This document shows, one piece after another, positions 15,347-24,633 of a stretch of DNA of 27,458 nt. Each line of letters opens with the position of its first letter. Positions within the stretch are counted from its first letter, which is position 1. Location: positions 1 to 27,458 of the forward strand of contig NZ_CANCLE010000035.1 in the NCBI RefSeq assembly GCF_947378715.1. The letters are read 5' to 3'. The position numbers were made by a program, and so were the translations under genes. The stretch is from Phenylobacterium aquaticum. Its GTDB lineage: Bacteria; Pseudomonadota; Alphaproteobacteria; Caulobacterales; Caulobacteraceae. The notes below the pieces were generated by a model. The model had not been told where the DNA came from and did no database searches. It saw only the letters and a program-made list of their open reading frames with translations.

Positions 15347-16813
15347 TTAGTCGTGCCAGGCGCGCTCTGACCGTTCGATCAGGGCGAAGGCGCCGGAGGG
15401 GCCCCAGCTGCCGGCGGCGTAGGGCTTGGGGGTCATGCCGCTCTCGGCCCAGGCGGCGGCGACGCCGTCGACCCAGGTCCAGGCCTGTTCGACCTCGTCG
15501 CGGCGGACGAACAGGGTCGAATTGCCCTGGATGACATCCAGGATCAGCCGCTCATAGGCGATGCGCCGCCGTGCGTTGGGACCGGAATAGGCCTTCAGCA
15601 GCGACAGCGACAAGGGCAGGGATTGCAGGCGCATGCCGTCCTGGGAGATGCCCGGCGCCTTGTTCATCAGCACCAGTTCGATGTCCTCATCCGGCTGCAG
15701 ATCGATGATCAGCTGGTTGGCCACCAGGTCGGCCTTGGCCGCCCCGCCGAAGATCGAGTGCGGCACGCCCTTGAACTGGATGGCGATCTGGGTGCGCCGG
15801 TCGGGCAGGCGCTTGCCGGTGCGCAGGAAGAACGGCACCCCGGCCCAACGCCAGTTGTCGATGTCGGCCCGGAGCGCCACGAAGGTCTCGGTCCCGGACT
15901 TCTGGCCGCGCTCAGTCTCATAGCCCGCGACCTGCTTTCCGCCGACCACGCCGGCCGTGTACTGGCCACGCACGCTGTTGGCCTGGACGTCGGCGCGGGT
16001 GAAGGGCCTGAGCGAGCGCAGCACCTTGACCTTCTCGTTGCGGACCGAGTCCGGCTCCATGTCGGCCGGCGGCTCCATGGCCACCAGACAGAGCAGCTGC
16101 AGCATGTGGTTCTGCAGCATGTCGCGCAGGGCGCCGTACTCATCATAATAGGGCCAGCGATCGCCGACCCCCTCCGTCTCGGCCACGGTGATCTGCACGT
16201 GGTCGATGGTCAGGTTGTTCCACAGGGGCTCGAAGAAGGTGTTGGCGAACCGCAGCGCGATCAGGTTCTGCACCGTCTCCTTGCCGAGATAGTGGTCGAT
16301 GCGGAACACCCGGTCCTCGCTGAACACCTCGCCGACCTGAGCATTGATCGCCTTGGAGGAGTGGAGATCGCGGCCGATCGGCTTCTCCAGCACGATGCGG
16401 CTGTCGGGGACCGCCAGGCCGGAGCCGCCCAGCGCCTTGCACACCCGGCCGAACAGGCTAGGCGAGAGGGCCAGGAAGAACATAGGCGCCTTGAAGACCC
16501 CCATGGCCGCCTTGATCGCCTCCACCCCCGCCGCCGTGGTGGCGTCGGCGCCGACATAGTCCAGCCGGGCCGCGAACCGCGCCCAGGCCGCCGGGTCGAG
16601 GCCGCCCTCGGCGCGCTTGTCGATCGCTGCGCGCACCTGTTCGACGAAGGCGTCGCGCTCCATGTCGGCGCGGGCGGTGGCGACGATCTTGAAGCCCTCG
16701 GCCAGGAAGCCGTCGGCGTCGAGGAAATAGAGCGATGGAAACAGCATGCGCTGGGCGAGGTCGCCCGTGCCTCCGAACAGCACGATCACATCGGAAAGCG
16801 GCGCATCGGCCAT
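15347..16813 (-). CDS. zwf: Glucose-6-phosphate 1-dehydrogenase
   Basis: Oxidises glucose-6-phosphate to 6-phosphogluconolactone with NAD(P)+, the entry step of the Entner-Doudoroff and pentose-phosphate routes. From ATG 16813 it has 488 residues. The NAD(P)-binding loop is FGGTGDLAQR (13-22); the substrate and catalytic signature is RIDHYLGKETVQN (about 170-182), followed by FANTFFEPLWN and the later FLRTGKRLP. I prefer ATG 16813 because AGGGTGA lies upstream at good spacing; GTG 16822 is in frame but lacks a ribosome site. It is divergent from otsB. It lies on the same strand as pgl-edd-glk-eda but is separated from pgl by 10.7 kb, unlike the contiguous C. crescentus arrangement. Confidence 0.96.
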   Translation of the reverse strand: MADAPLSDVIVLFGGTGDLAQRMLFPSLYFLDADGFLAEGFKIVATARADMERDAFVEQVRAAIDKRAEGGLDPAAWARFAARLDYVGADATTAAGVEAIKAAMGVFKAPMFFLALSPSLFGRVCKALGGSGLAVPDSRIVLEKPIGRDLHSSKAINAQVGEVFSEDRVFRIDHYLGKETVQNLIALRFANTFFEPLWNNLTIDHVQITVAETEGVGDRWPYYDEYGALRDMLQNHMLQLLCLVAMEPPADMEPDSVRNEKVKVLRSLRPFTRADVQANSVRGQYTAGVVGGKQVAGYETERGQKSGTETFVALRADIDNWRWAGVPFFLRTGKRLPDRRTQIAIQFKGVPHSIFGGAAKADLVANQLIIDLQPDEDIELVLMNKAPGISQDGMRLQSLPLSLSLLKAYSGPNARRRIAYERLILDVIQGNSTLFVRRDEVEQAWTWVDGVAAAWAESGMTPKPYAAGSWGPSGAFALIERSERAWHD

Positions 16814-16852
16814 CGGGGTCACCCTGGGTGAGGAGGTTGGCGTCCGGGCCCC

Positions 16853-16882
16853 GCATAGCGGGGTTCGCAGGCGTCACGTCAA
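16853..16882 (-). promoter_or_regulatory. Candidate zwf promoter with a palindrome over the -10
   Basis: On the minus strand TTGACG (16882-16877) is followed, 17 bases on, by GCTATGCG. A second reading, GTGACGC-N11-GCTATGCG, fits the Caulobacter spacing better. The -10 region sits inside the perfect inverted repeat CCCCGC-TAT-GCGGGG, which could be an operator or a hairpin in the divergent transcript. The expected leader is about 30-35 bases. The -10 match to GCTANAWC is only partial. Confidence 0.35.
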
Positions 16883-16989
16883 CCCCCCGTGGCGCGTTCA
16901 CCGCATCGTGCGCGCTGAAGTTGGATCGAACCGGCGCGCGTGACGTTTCGAAGGGCTGATCCCGAGCACAGGCCTTGGGCGGGGACCCG

Positions 16990-17732
16990 ATGATCACCGA
17001 CACCATGACCCTGACCGCCCCGGCCCCACGACTGAGCGCCGCCGGCACGGCCCTGTTCCTGGACCTGGACGGCACATTGGCCCCGATCGTGGCGCGACCC
17101 GAGGCCGTAGGCCCCGATCCGCGCCGCACCCGGCTGCTCGAGACCCTGGGCCGCAGGCTCGGCGGGCGGTTGGCGGTGGTCAGCGGCCGGGCCTTGCCGG
17201 ACCTGGATCGCATCCTGGAGGGTCGGGTCCCGGCCCTGGCGGGCGTCCATGGCCTCGTACGGCGCGACGCCGCCGGCCGGGTGGTCTCGACCCCGCCGCA
17301 TCCGGGCCTGGTCGCCGCCCGCCGGGTGCTGACGGCCTTCGCCGCCAGCCACGCCGGACTGCTCGTCGAGGACAAGGGCCTGAGCCTCGCCCTGCACTAT
17401 CGTCTCGCCCCCGGCCTGGCGCCCCGCGCGCGCATCCAGGCCGACTGGCTGGCCGCCGAGACCGGCCTGGTCCTGCAGCCCGGCGACCATGTGGTGGAGC
17501 TGCGCACGCCCGGCCCCCGCAAGGGCGAGGCCGTGGCCGCCTTCATGGCCGCCCCGCCCTTCGCCGGCGCGACGCCGGTGTTCCTGGGCGACGACCTGAC
17601 CGACGAGGACGCCTTCGTGGCCGTCGCGCAGCTGGGCGGGTTCGGCGTGCTGGTGGGGGCTGAACGCGCCACCGCCGCCCGCTATCGGCTGGACGATGTG
17701 GACGCCGCCCTCGACTGGCTGGAGGCCCTGGC

Positions 17733-17736
<4 letters not shown>
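16990..17736 (+). CDS. otsB: Trehalose-6-phosphate phosphatase
   Basis: HAD-superfamily phosphatase that removes phosphate from trehalose-6-phosphate, the last step of trehalose synthesis. It has 248 residues. The nucleophile motif DLDGT is at 25-29 (D25 nucleophile, D27 acid/base), VVSGR at 63-67, PGPRKGE at 174-180 with the conserved Lys, and GDDLTDEDAF at 200-209 as the Mg-binding motif. Start ATG 16990 has GGGGA 5 bases upstream; a TTG at 16975 is in frame but less likely. Its stop overlaps the otsA start as ATGA, so the two are translationally coupled. It is divergent from zwf, with a 176-base gap. Confidence 0.93.
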
Positions 17737-19237
<1,501 letters not shown>

Positions 19238-19241
<4 letters not shown>

Positions 19242-19783
19242 CTGGACTGCGAGGCGGCCGGATTGGGCTCGTTCGACAGGCGGCGGATCGCGTGGGCCGT
19301 CTGGGCCACGGCCGAGACAAAGCCGACCAGGCCGGCGAAGCCCTGCATGAAGCTCCAGGCGGCGTCGACCAGGGGGCTGCCGAACACCTGGTCGGTGACC
19401 GCATAGAGCAGGCGACCCACCAGGATGCGGAAGCCGGCATAGACCTCCGAATATTCGATCGAGACCTGGGTCGCCCAGGCGCCGCCCACCACCCCCAGCA
19501 CCGGCGACCACAGCAGCGGCAGGGCCAGCATCAGGGTCAGGACCACCAGCAGGGTCTTGGTCAGCCAGCTTTCCCGGGCCATCAGGGTGAGGATCAGGAA
19601 GCCGGCCAGGATGAAGCCCAGCAGCGGGAAGGCGAGGGTCAGCAGGACATCGGCGGCCTTCACGAAAGCCACCTGGAACCCGTAGGCGGCGATCAGGCCG
19701 GCGATCAGCACCCCCAGGAAGGCGGTCAGCCAGACCACGCCGTACTGACCCAGACGCCGGCCGATCAGTTCGAGGTTCAGCAT
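19238..19783 (-). CDS. Hypothetical integral membrane protein
   Basis: 181-residue protein of unknown function. Three hydrophobic stretches are visible: about residues 15-36 (VVWLTAFLGVLIAGLIAAYGF), 43-67 (ADVLLTLAFPLLGFILAGFLIL) and 75-102 (KTLLVVLTLMLALPLLWSPV followed by GVVGGAW). A moderately hydrophobic C-terminal part (FMQGFAGLVGFVSAV) comes before a polar tail. No catalytic motif or known domain was recognised. The start ATG 19783 follows AAAGGCGAG. It lies 69 bases downstream of the carboxylesterase on the same strand, so co-transcription is possible, and converges with otsA with 4 shared bases. Confidence 0.7.
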
Positions 19784-19852
19784 GTCAGGCTCGCCTTTCG
19801 AGGGAGCTTCAGCATGCCGCGACCGGGGCGGCGCGTCGAGGCGCCTTGGCGG

Positions 19853-21376
19853 TCATTTCACCGGCAGGGCCAGGGTCGGCAGGACCTGGGCTTCCTGGGC
19901 GTCGAGGCGAGCCTTGTGGAATTGGGACCTCACGCCGTTCCCGTTCCCGAACTCCATCAACTGGTCGCTGGCCGGCGCATAGGCGGGCCAGGCGGGCCCC
20001 GAGGCGCAGGCCGGGGTTCCGGTCTTGATGAAGGCCACCCAGCAGGAATGCATCAGGCCGGCCATGGCCTTGTCCTCGTCGGAGACCAGGCTCATCGGGG
20101 TGCGCCGGCCCCAATATTCGAACACGTACTGGATCTCGGCGGCGTGGAAGGCGCGGGTGAAGCGGGGTCGGAACCGCGAGCCGATATAGGAGAAGTGATA
20201 GAGCCAGGCCGGCTGGCCGCCGGCGGCGCGGGCGGCGATCCAGCGGGCCGGGGCGCCCATCACCTGGTCGCCGAACACGACACGCCCCAGGGTGTCCTCG
20301 CCCTGGGCGGCCTCGTCGGCATAGAGCGCCCGCAGGGGGGGCGACAGGGCGGCGGCCAGGGCCTTGGGGTCGCTCCCGAACTCGCCCATCAGCGAATCCT
20401 CGCCGGAATTGGAGCCGATGATCAGGGGGACGTCATGGACCTTGCCGGCCGCGAAGGCCTGGGCGGGGGTCCGGGGCAGCAACCGGCCGTCCGAAAACGG
20501 GCCATAGCCGCCGCCCAGCCTGGCGATCAGGGTCTCGACCGGCAGGGCGCGCAACTGGTCGACGGTGACTTCGGCCGGCAGGCCCAGGCTCTGGATGGCC
20601 CTGGCCCCTTCTTCGGCCTTGGCCGCCAGGCTCATCGGCGGGGACCAGCCGCCGCCGGATTCCACGATGGCGCGGCGATAGAGACCCTTGGTCGAGGGCG
20701 TCGACAGCAGGGCCAGGGCGCTCATGGCGCCGGCGCTTTCGCCGGCCACGGTGACATTGGCGGGGTCGCCGCCGAAGGCCTTGATGTTGCGCTTCACCCA
20801 CTGGAGCGCGGCGATCTGATCCATCAGGCCGTAGTTTCCGACCGCCTCGCCAGGCCTGGCGGCCTTGATCAGGGCTGGATGGGCGAAATAGCCGAGCGGC
20901 CCCAGCCGGTAATTGATCGCCACCACCACCACCCCGTCGCGGGCGAATTGGCTTCCGTCATAGACCCAGCCCGCGCCATAGCGGAACGCGCCGCCATGCA
21001 GCCAGACCATGACCGGGGCCTTGTGGACGCCGGTCGGGGCGAAGACGTTCAGCTGCAGGCAGTCCTCGCTCATCGGGCCATTGGCGGCGCCGAGATTGGG
21101 CGAGCCGTCGGCGTTCATCGGCTGGGGACAGGAGGGGCCGGCCTTGTCCGCCGCCCGCGCCCCGGCCCAGGCCAGGGGTCGGGCCGGCGGCGCCCAGCGT
21201 AGGCGTCCGACGGGTGGGGCGGCATAGGGCACGGCGCGGAAGATCGCGACGCCATTGGCCTGGACCCCGGCCAGCGCGCCGCTCTCCACCTTGACCTGGG
21301 CGGGCTCGGCAAGGGCCGGGGCGGCCGCAAGGGCCAGGGCAGCGAGGGCGGCGAGGGCCCGGAACCTGCGGATCAT
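19853..21376 (-). CDS. Secreted type-B carboxylesterase
   Basis: 507-residue alpha/beta-hydrolase of the carboxylesterase type B (para-nitrobenzyl esterase-like) family. A signal peptide is visible (RRFRALAALAALALAAAPALA, cut after about residue 23), so the enzyme is probably periplasmic or secreted. Landmarks are SEDCLQLNVFAP, the oxyanion hole WLHGGAF, the nucleophile elbow VAGESAGAMSALALL, an acidic segment GSNSGEDSLM and AFHAAEIQYVF for the catalytic His. It hydrolyses carboxylic esters; the natural substrate is unknown. The start ATG 21376 has a strong GGGAGGA 5 bases upstream. The gene lies downstream of dnaE2 on the same strand after a 71-base gap with its own ribosome site, and is not functionally linked to it by anything I can see. 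Confidence 0.92.
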   Translation of the reverse strand: MIRRFRALAALAALALAAAPALAEPAQVKVESGALAGVQANGVAIFRAVPYAAPPVGRLRWAPPARPLAWAGARAADKAGPSCPQPMNADGSPNLGAANGPMSEDCLQLNVFAPTGVHKAPVMVWLHGGAFRYGAGWVYDGSQFARDGVVVVAINYRLGPLGYFAHPALIKAARPGEAVGNYGLMDQIAALQWVKRNIKAFGGDPANVTVAGESAGAMSALALLSTPSTKGLYRRAIVESGGGWSPPMSLAAKAEEGARAIQSLGLPAEVTVDQLRALPVETLIARLGGGYGPFSDGRLLPRTPAQAFAAGKVHDVPLIIGSNSGEDSLMGEFGSDPKALAAALSPPLRALYADEAAQGEDTLGRVVFGDQVMGAPARWIAARAAGGQPAWLYHFSYIGSRFRPRFTRAFHAAEIQYVFEYWGRRTPMSLVSDEDKAMAGLMHSCWVAFIKTGTPACASGPAWPAYAPASDQLMEFGNGNGVRSQFHKARLDAQEAQVLPTLALPVK

Positions 21377-21447
21377 CTGGTCCTCCCGAGACCTCGTGGC
21401 GCTGAGCCTTCACATGGCCGTGGCGGGGGTCAAGCGCCAGGCGTGTT

Positions 21448-24400
21448 TCAGTGAAAATCGCGGCTGGCCTGCAACGGGCCGCCGCGCCCTGGTCCTGGCC
21501 CCTCGGCCTTCAGGGCGGCGGTCATGTGGGAGAGGTCGGTGAAGCGCTTGGCCACCAGGTGGATGACGTCGCCCTCCCGTTGCAGCTGGCCGTGGACCAC
21601 CACGAAGGCGGCGCTCATCACCAGCCGGCGGTTGGCCTCGAAGACGTCGCGCCAGACGACGATATTGGCCGAGCCGGTCTCGTCCTCCAGGGTCATGAAC
21701 ACCACCCCCCTGGCGGTCCCCGGCCTTTGACGCACCAGCACCAGCCCGCCCACCGAGACCCGGCGGCCGTCGCGCAGGCTCGGGAAGGCCGAGGCCGGGA
21801 CGGCGCCCAGCGCCTGCAACCGGTCGCGGAAGAAGCTGCAGGGGTGGGCCTTCAGCGACAGGCGGGTGGTGCGGTAGTCCTCGGAGACCTGCAGGGGCAG
21901 GCTCATCAAGGGCAGTTCGACCTGGACCTCGCGGCGGCCCATGGCGGCCAGCAGCGGCGCCTCGGCCTCCACCCGGGTCTCGCCGACCAGGCCCTTGACC
22001 GCCCACAGGGCCTGGCGCCGGTCCAGCCCGATCCCGGCGAAGGCGTCGGCCTCGGCCAGCAGCTCCAGCGCCCGGCGCGGCAGGTGGCGGGCCAGGCCCT
22101 CGACGGTCGAGACGCCCCGGGCGCGCAGGGCGACCAGGGCCTCGCCGTCCTCGCGCTTCAGCCCCTTGATCTGGCTGAGCCCCAGGCGGACGGCCCGCAG
22201 GCGCTGGCCCTCCAGGGGCTCCAGGCTGCAATCCCAATCCGAGGCCGTGACATCGGGGGGGCGGACCTCCACCCCATGTTCGCGGGCGTCGCGGACCAGC
22301 TGGGCCGGCTGGTAGAAGCCCATGGGCTGGCTGTTCAGGAGCGCCGCGCAGAAGGCGTCGGGCCAGCGCCATTTCACCCAGGCCGAGGCATAGACCAGCA
22401 GGGCGAAGCTGATCGCGTGGCTTTCCGGAAAGCCATAGGAGCCGAAGCCCTTGATCTGGTTGAAGCAGGCCTGGGCGAAACCGAGGTCATAGCCCTTGCG
22501 GGTCATGCCGTTGACGAACAGCTCCTCATAGTCCTCCAGGTGGCCATAATTGCGGAAGGTGGCCATGGCCCGCCGCAGCCCGTCGGCCTGGTCGGGGGTG
22601 AACTCGGCGCCCTCGATGGCGATGCGCATGGCCTGTTCCTGGAACAGCGGCACCCCCAGGGTCTTTTCCAGGATGCTGCGCAGCTCGTCGGGGGGCCAGG
22701 GCGGGACGGGCGAGGGAAAGCTGACCGGCTCCAGCCCGTCGCGGCGCTTGAGATAGGGATGCACCATGTCGCCCTGGATCGGGCCGGGCCGCACGATCGC
22801 CACCTCGATCACCAGGTCGTAGAACCGGCGCGGCTTCAGCCGGGGCAGCATCGACATCTGGGCCCGGCTCTCCACCTGGAAGACGCCCACGGAATCGGCC
22901 TTGCAGAGCATGTCATAGACCTCGGGGACCTCCTGGGGGACGTCGGCGATGTCCTTGTAGGGGCGGCCATCCGCGCGCGGCGGGATCATCTCGAAGCCGC
23001 GCTTCAGCGCCGTCAGCATGCCCAGCGCCAGGATGTCGACCTTCATCAGGCCGAGCGCATCGATGTCGTCCTTGTCCCACTCGATGAAGGTGCGATCGGC
23101 CATGGCGGCGTTGCCGATCGGCACGGTCTCGTCCAGCCGCCGCTTGGTCAGCACATAGCCGCCGACGTGCTGGGACAGGTGTCGCGGGAAGCCCAGCAGC
23201 TCGGTGGCCAGGGTCACGGCCCGGCGGATCTCCGGGGCGTCCGGGTCGATGCCGGTCTGGCGGATATGCTCGTCAGGTACGGCGTCGCCCCAGCTGCCCC
23301 AGACCGTGCCCGACAGGGCGGCGGTGACATCCTCGGTCAGGCCCAGCGCCTGGCCCACCTGGCGGATGGCCATGCGGGGGCGATAGTGGATGACGGTGGC
23401 GACGATGGCGGCCTTGTGCCGGCCATAGCGGCGATAGACGTACTGCATCACCTCCTCGCGCCGCTCGTGCTCGAAGTCGACATCGATGTCCGGCGGCTCG
23501 CCGCGGTTCTCCGAGATGAAACGCGAGAACAGCAGGTCCTGGTCCTTCTTGGTCGGGTCGACCGAGGTGATGCCCAGGCAGAAGCAGACACAGGAATTGG
23601 CCGCCGAGCCCCGGCCCTGGCAGAGGATGTCCTGGTCCCGCGCCCAGCGGACGATGTCGTGGACGGTGAGGAAATAGTTCGGGAAATCGAGCTTCTCGAT
23701 CAGGGCCAGCTCGGTCTCCAGGGTCCGGCGCTCCTTCTCGCCCATGCCGGTCTCGAACCGCCAGGCCGCGCCTTCCCAGGTCAGGTCGCGCAGGTGCTGC
23801 ATGGCGCTCTTGCCGGGCGGCACCGGCTCGTCGGGATATTCGTATTTCAGTTCGGAGAGGTCGAAGCCGATGCGCTGGGCGATCTCGACGCTGCGCTCCA
23901 CCGCGCCTGGGAAGCGCGCGAACAGCCGGGCCATCTCCTCGGGGCCCTTGAGGTGGCGCTCGGCGTTGGCCTCCAGCCGCAGGCCGGCTTCCGTGATCGT
24001 GCAGCCCTCGCGGATGCAGGTCAGGACGTCCTGCAAAGGGCGGCGTTCCGGGCCGTGATAGAGCACGTCATTGGTCGCCACCATGGGCGCGCCGGTCCGC
24101 TCGGCGATCGCCGCAAGCCGCGACAGTCGCTGCAGGTCGCGGGCGCCGTAACCCCGGGCGGCGGCGAGCCAGAGGTCGCCGCCCAGGGCGCCGGCCATCT
24201 CCGCCAGCCGGGTCTCGAAGGCCTCGTCCAGCCGGTCGGGCGCCACGGCGAGCGCCAGCTGGCCCTGCGACCATTGCAGATAGTCCTCCCAGTGCAGCTC
24301 GCACTCGCCCTTCTGCGCCCGCAGCTGGCCAGCGCTGAGCAGCCGGGTCAGGCGGCCATAGGCTTCGCGGTCGGTGGGATAGCAGAGCAGGCTGGGCGTG

Positions 24401-24633
24401 CCGTCGACGAAGTCGAGCCGACAGCCGGTCAGGGCCCGGATCCTGGCGCCGCCGGCCCGCAGGTCCTGGACCTCCCTCCAGGCCCGCACCACTCCGGCCA
24501 GGGAATTGCGATCGCAGATCCCCACCGCCTCCAGCCCCAGCGCCTCGCCGGTCATCATCAGCTCGCTGGGGTGGGAGGCGCCGCGCAGGAAGGAGAAATT
24601 GGTCGCGGCCTGGAGCTCGGCGTAGCGGGTCAT
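21448..24633 (-). CDS. dnaE2: Error-prone DNA polymerase DnaE2 (ImuC)
   Basis: Alternative C-family DNA polymerase III alpha subunit used for damage-induced mutagenesis and translesion synthesis with ImuA and ImuB. It has 1061 residues. The N-terminal PHP domain starts TNFSFLRGASHPSELM (about 10-25). The polymerase part has CQGRGSAANSCVCFCLGIT (about 337-355) and the acidic catalytic pair in PDIDVDFEHERREEV (about 374-388). Then come GGYVLTKRRL, the YGFPESHAISFALLVYASAW fingers segment and a C-terminal OB fold with VGGLVLVRQRPGTARGVVF. It lacks the long C-terminal tail of replicative DnaE. ATG 24633 overlaps the imuB stop as ATGA, which makes it a better start than the in-frame codon at 24657. 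The operon is under a LexA box upstream of imuA. Confidence 0.95.
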   Translation of the reverse strand: MTRYAELQAATNFSFLRGASHPSELMMTGEALGLEAVGICDRNSLAGVVRAWREVQDLRAGGARIRALTGCRLDFVDGTPSLLCYPTDREAYGRLTRLLSAGQLRAQKGECELHWEDYLQWSQGQLALAVAPDRLDEAFETRLAEMAGALGGDLWLAAARGYGARDLQRLSRLAAIAERTGAPMVATNDVLYHGPERRPLQDVLTCIREGCTITEAGLRLEANAERHLKGPEEMARLFARFPGAVERSVEIAQRIGFDLSELKYEYPDEPVPPGKSAMQHLRDLTWEGAAWRFETGMGEKERRTLETELALIEKLDFPNYFLTVHDIVRWARDQDILCQGRGSAANSCVCFCLGITSVDPTKKDQDLLFSRFISENRGEPPDIDVDFEHERREEVMQYVYRRYGRHKAAIVATVIHYRPRMAIRQVGQALGLTEDVTAALSGTVWGSWGDAVPDEHIRQTGIDPDAPEIRRAVTLATELLGFPRHLSQHVGGYVLTKRRLDETVPIGNAAMADRTFIEWDKDDIDALGLMKVDILALGMLTALKRGFEMIPPRADGRPYKDIADVPQEVPEVYDMLCKADSVGVFQVESRAQMSMLPRLKPRRFYDLVIEVAIVRPGPIQGDMVHPYLKRRDGLEPVSFPSPVPPWPPDELRSILEKTLGVPLFQEQAMRIAIEGAEFTPDQADGLRRAMATFRNYGHLEDYEELFVNGMTRKGYDLGFAQACFNQIKGFGSYGFPESHAISFALLVYASAWVKWRWPDAFCAALLNSQPMGFYQPAQLVRDAREHGVEVRPPDVTASDWDCSLEPLEGQRLRAVRLGLSQIKGLKREDGEALVALRARGVSTVEGLARHLPRRALELLAEADAFAGIGLDRRQALWAVKGLVGETRVEAEAPLLAAMGRREVQVELPLMSLPLQVSEDYRTTRLSLKAHPCSFFRDRLQALGAVPASAFPSLRDGRRVSVGGLVLVRQRPGTARGVVFMTLEDETGSANIVVWRDVFEANRRLVMSAAFVVVHGQLQREGDVIHLVAKRFTDLSHMTAALKAEGPGPGRGGPLQASRDFH

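Noticed and set aside
16823..16989. HexR-type operator near zwf.
   Set aside because: I found no TGTAATTAAATTACA-like palindrome in the gap; only the CCCCGC palindrome is present.
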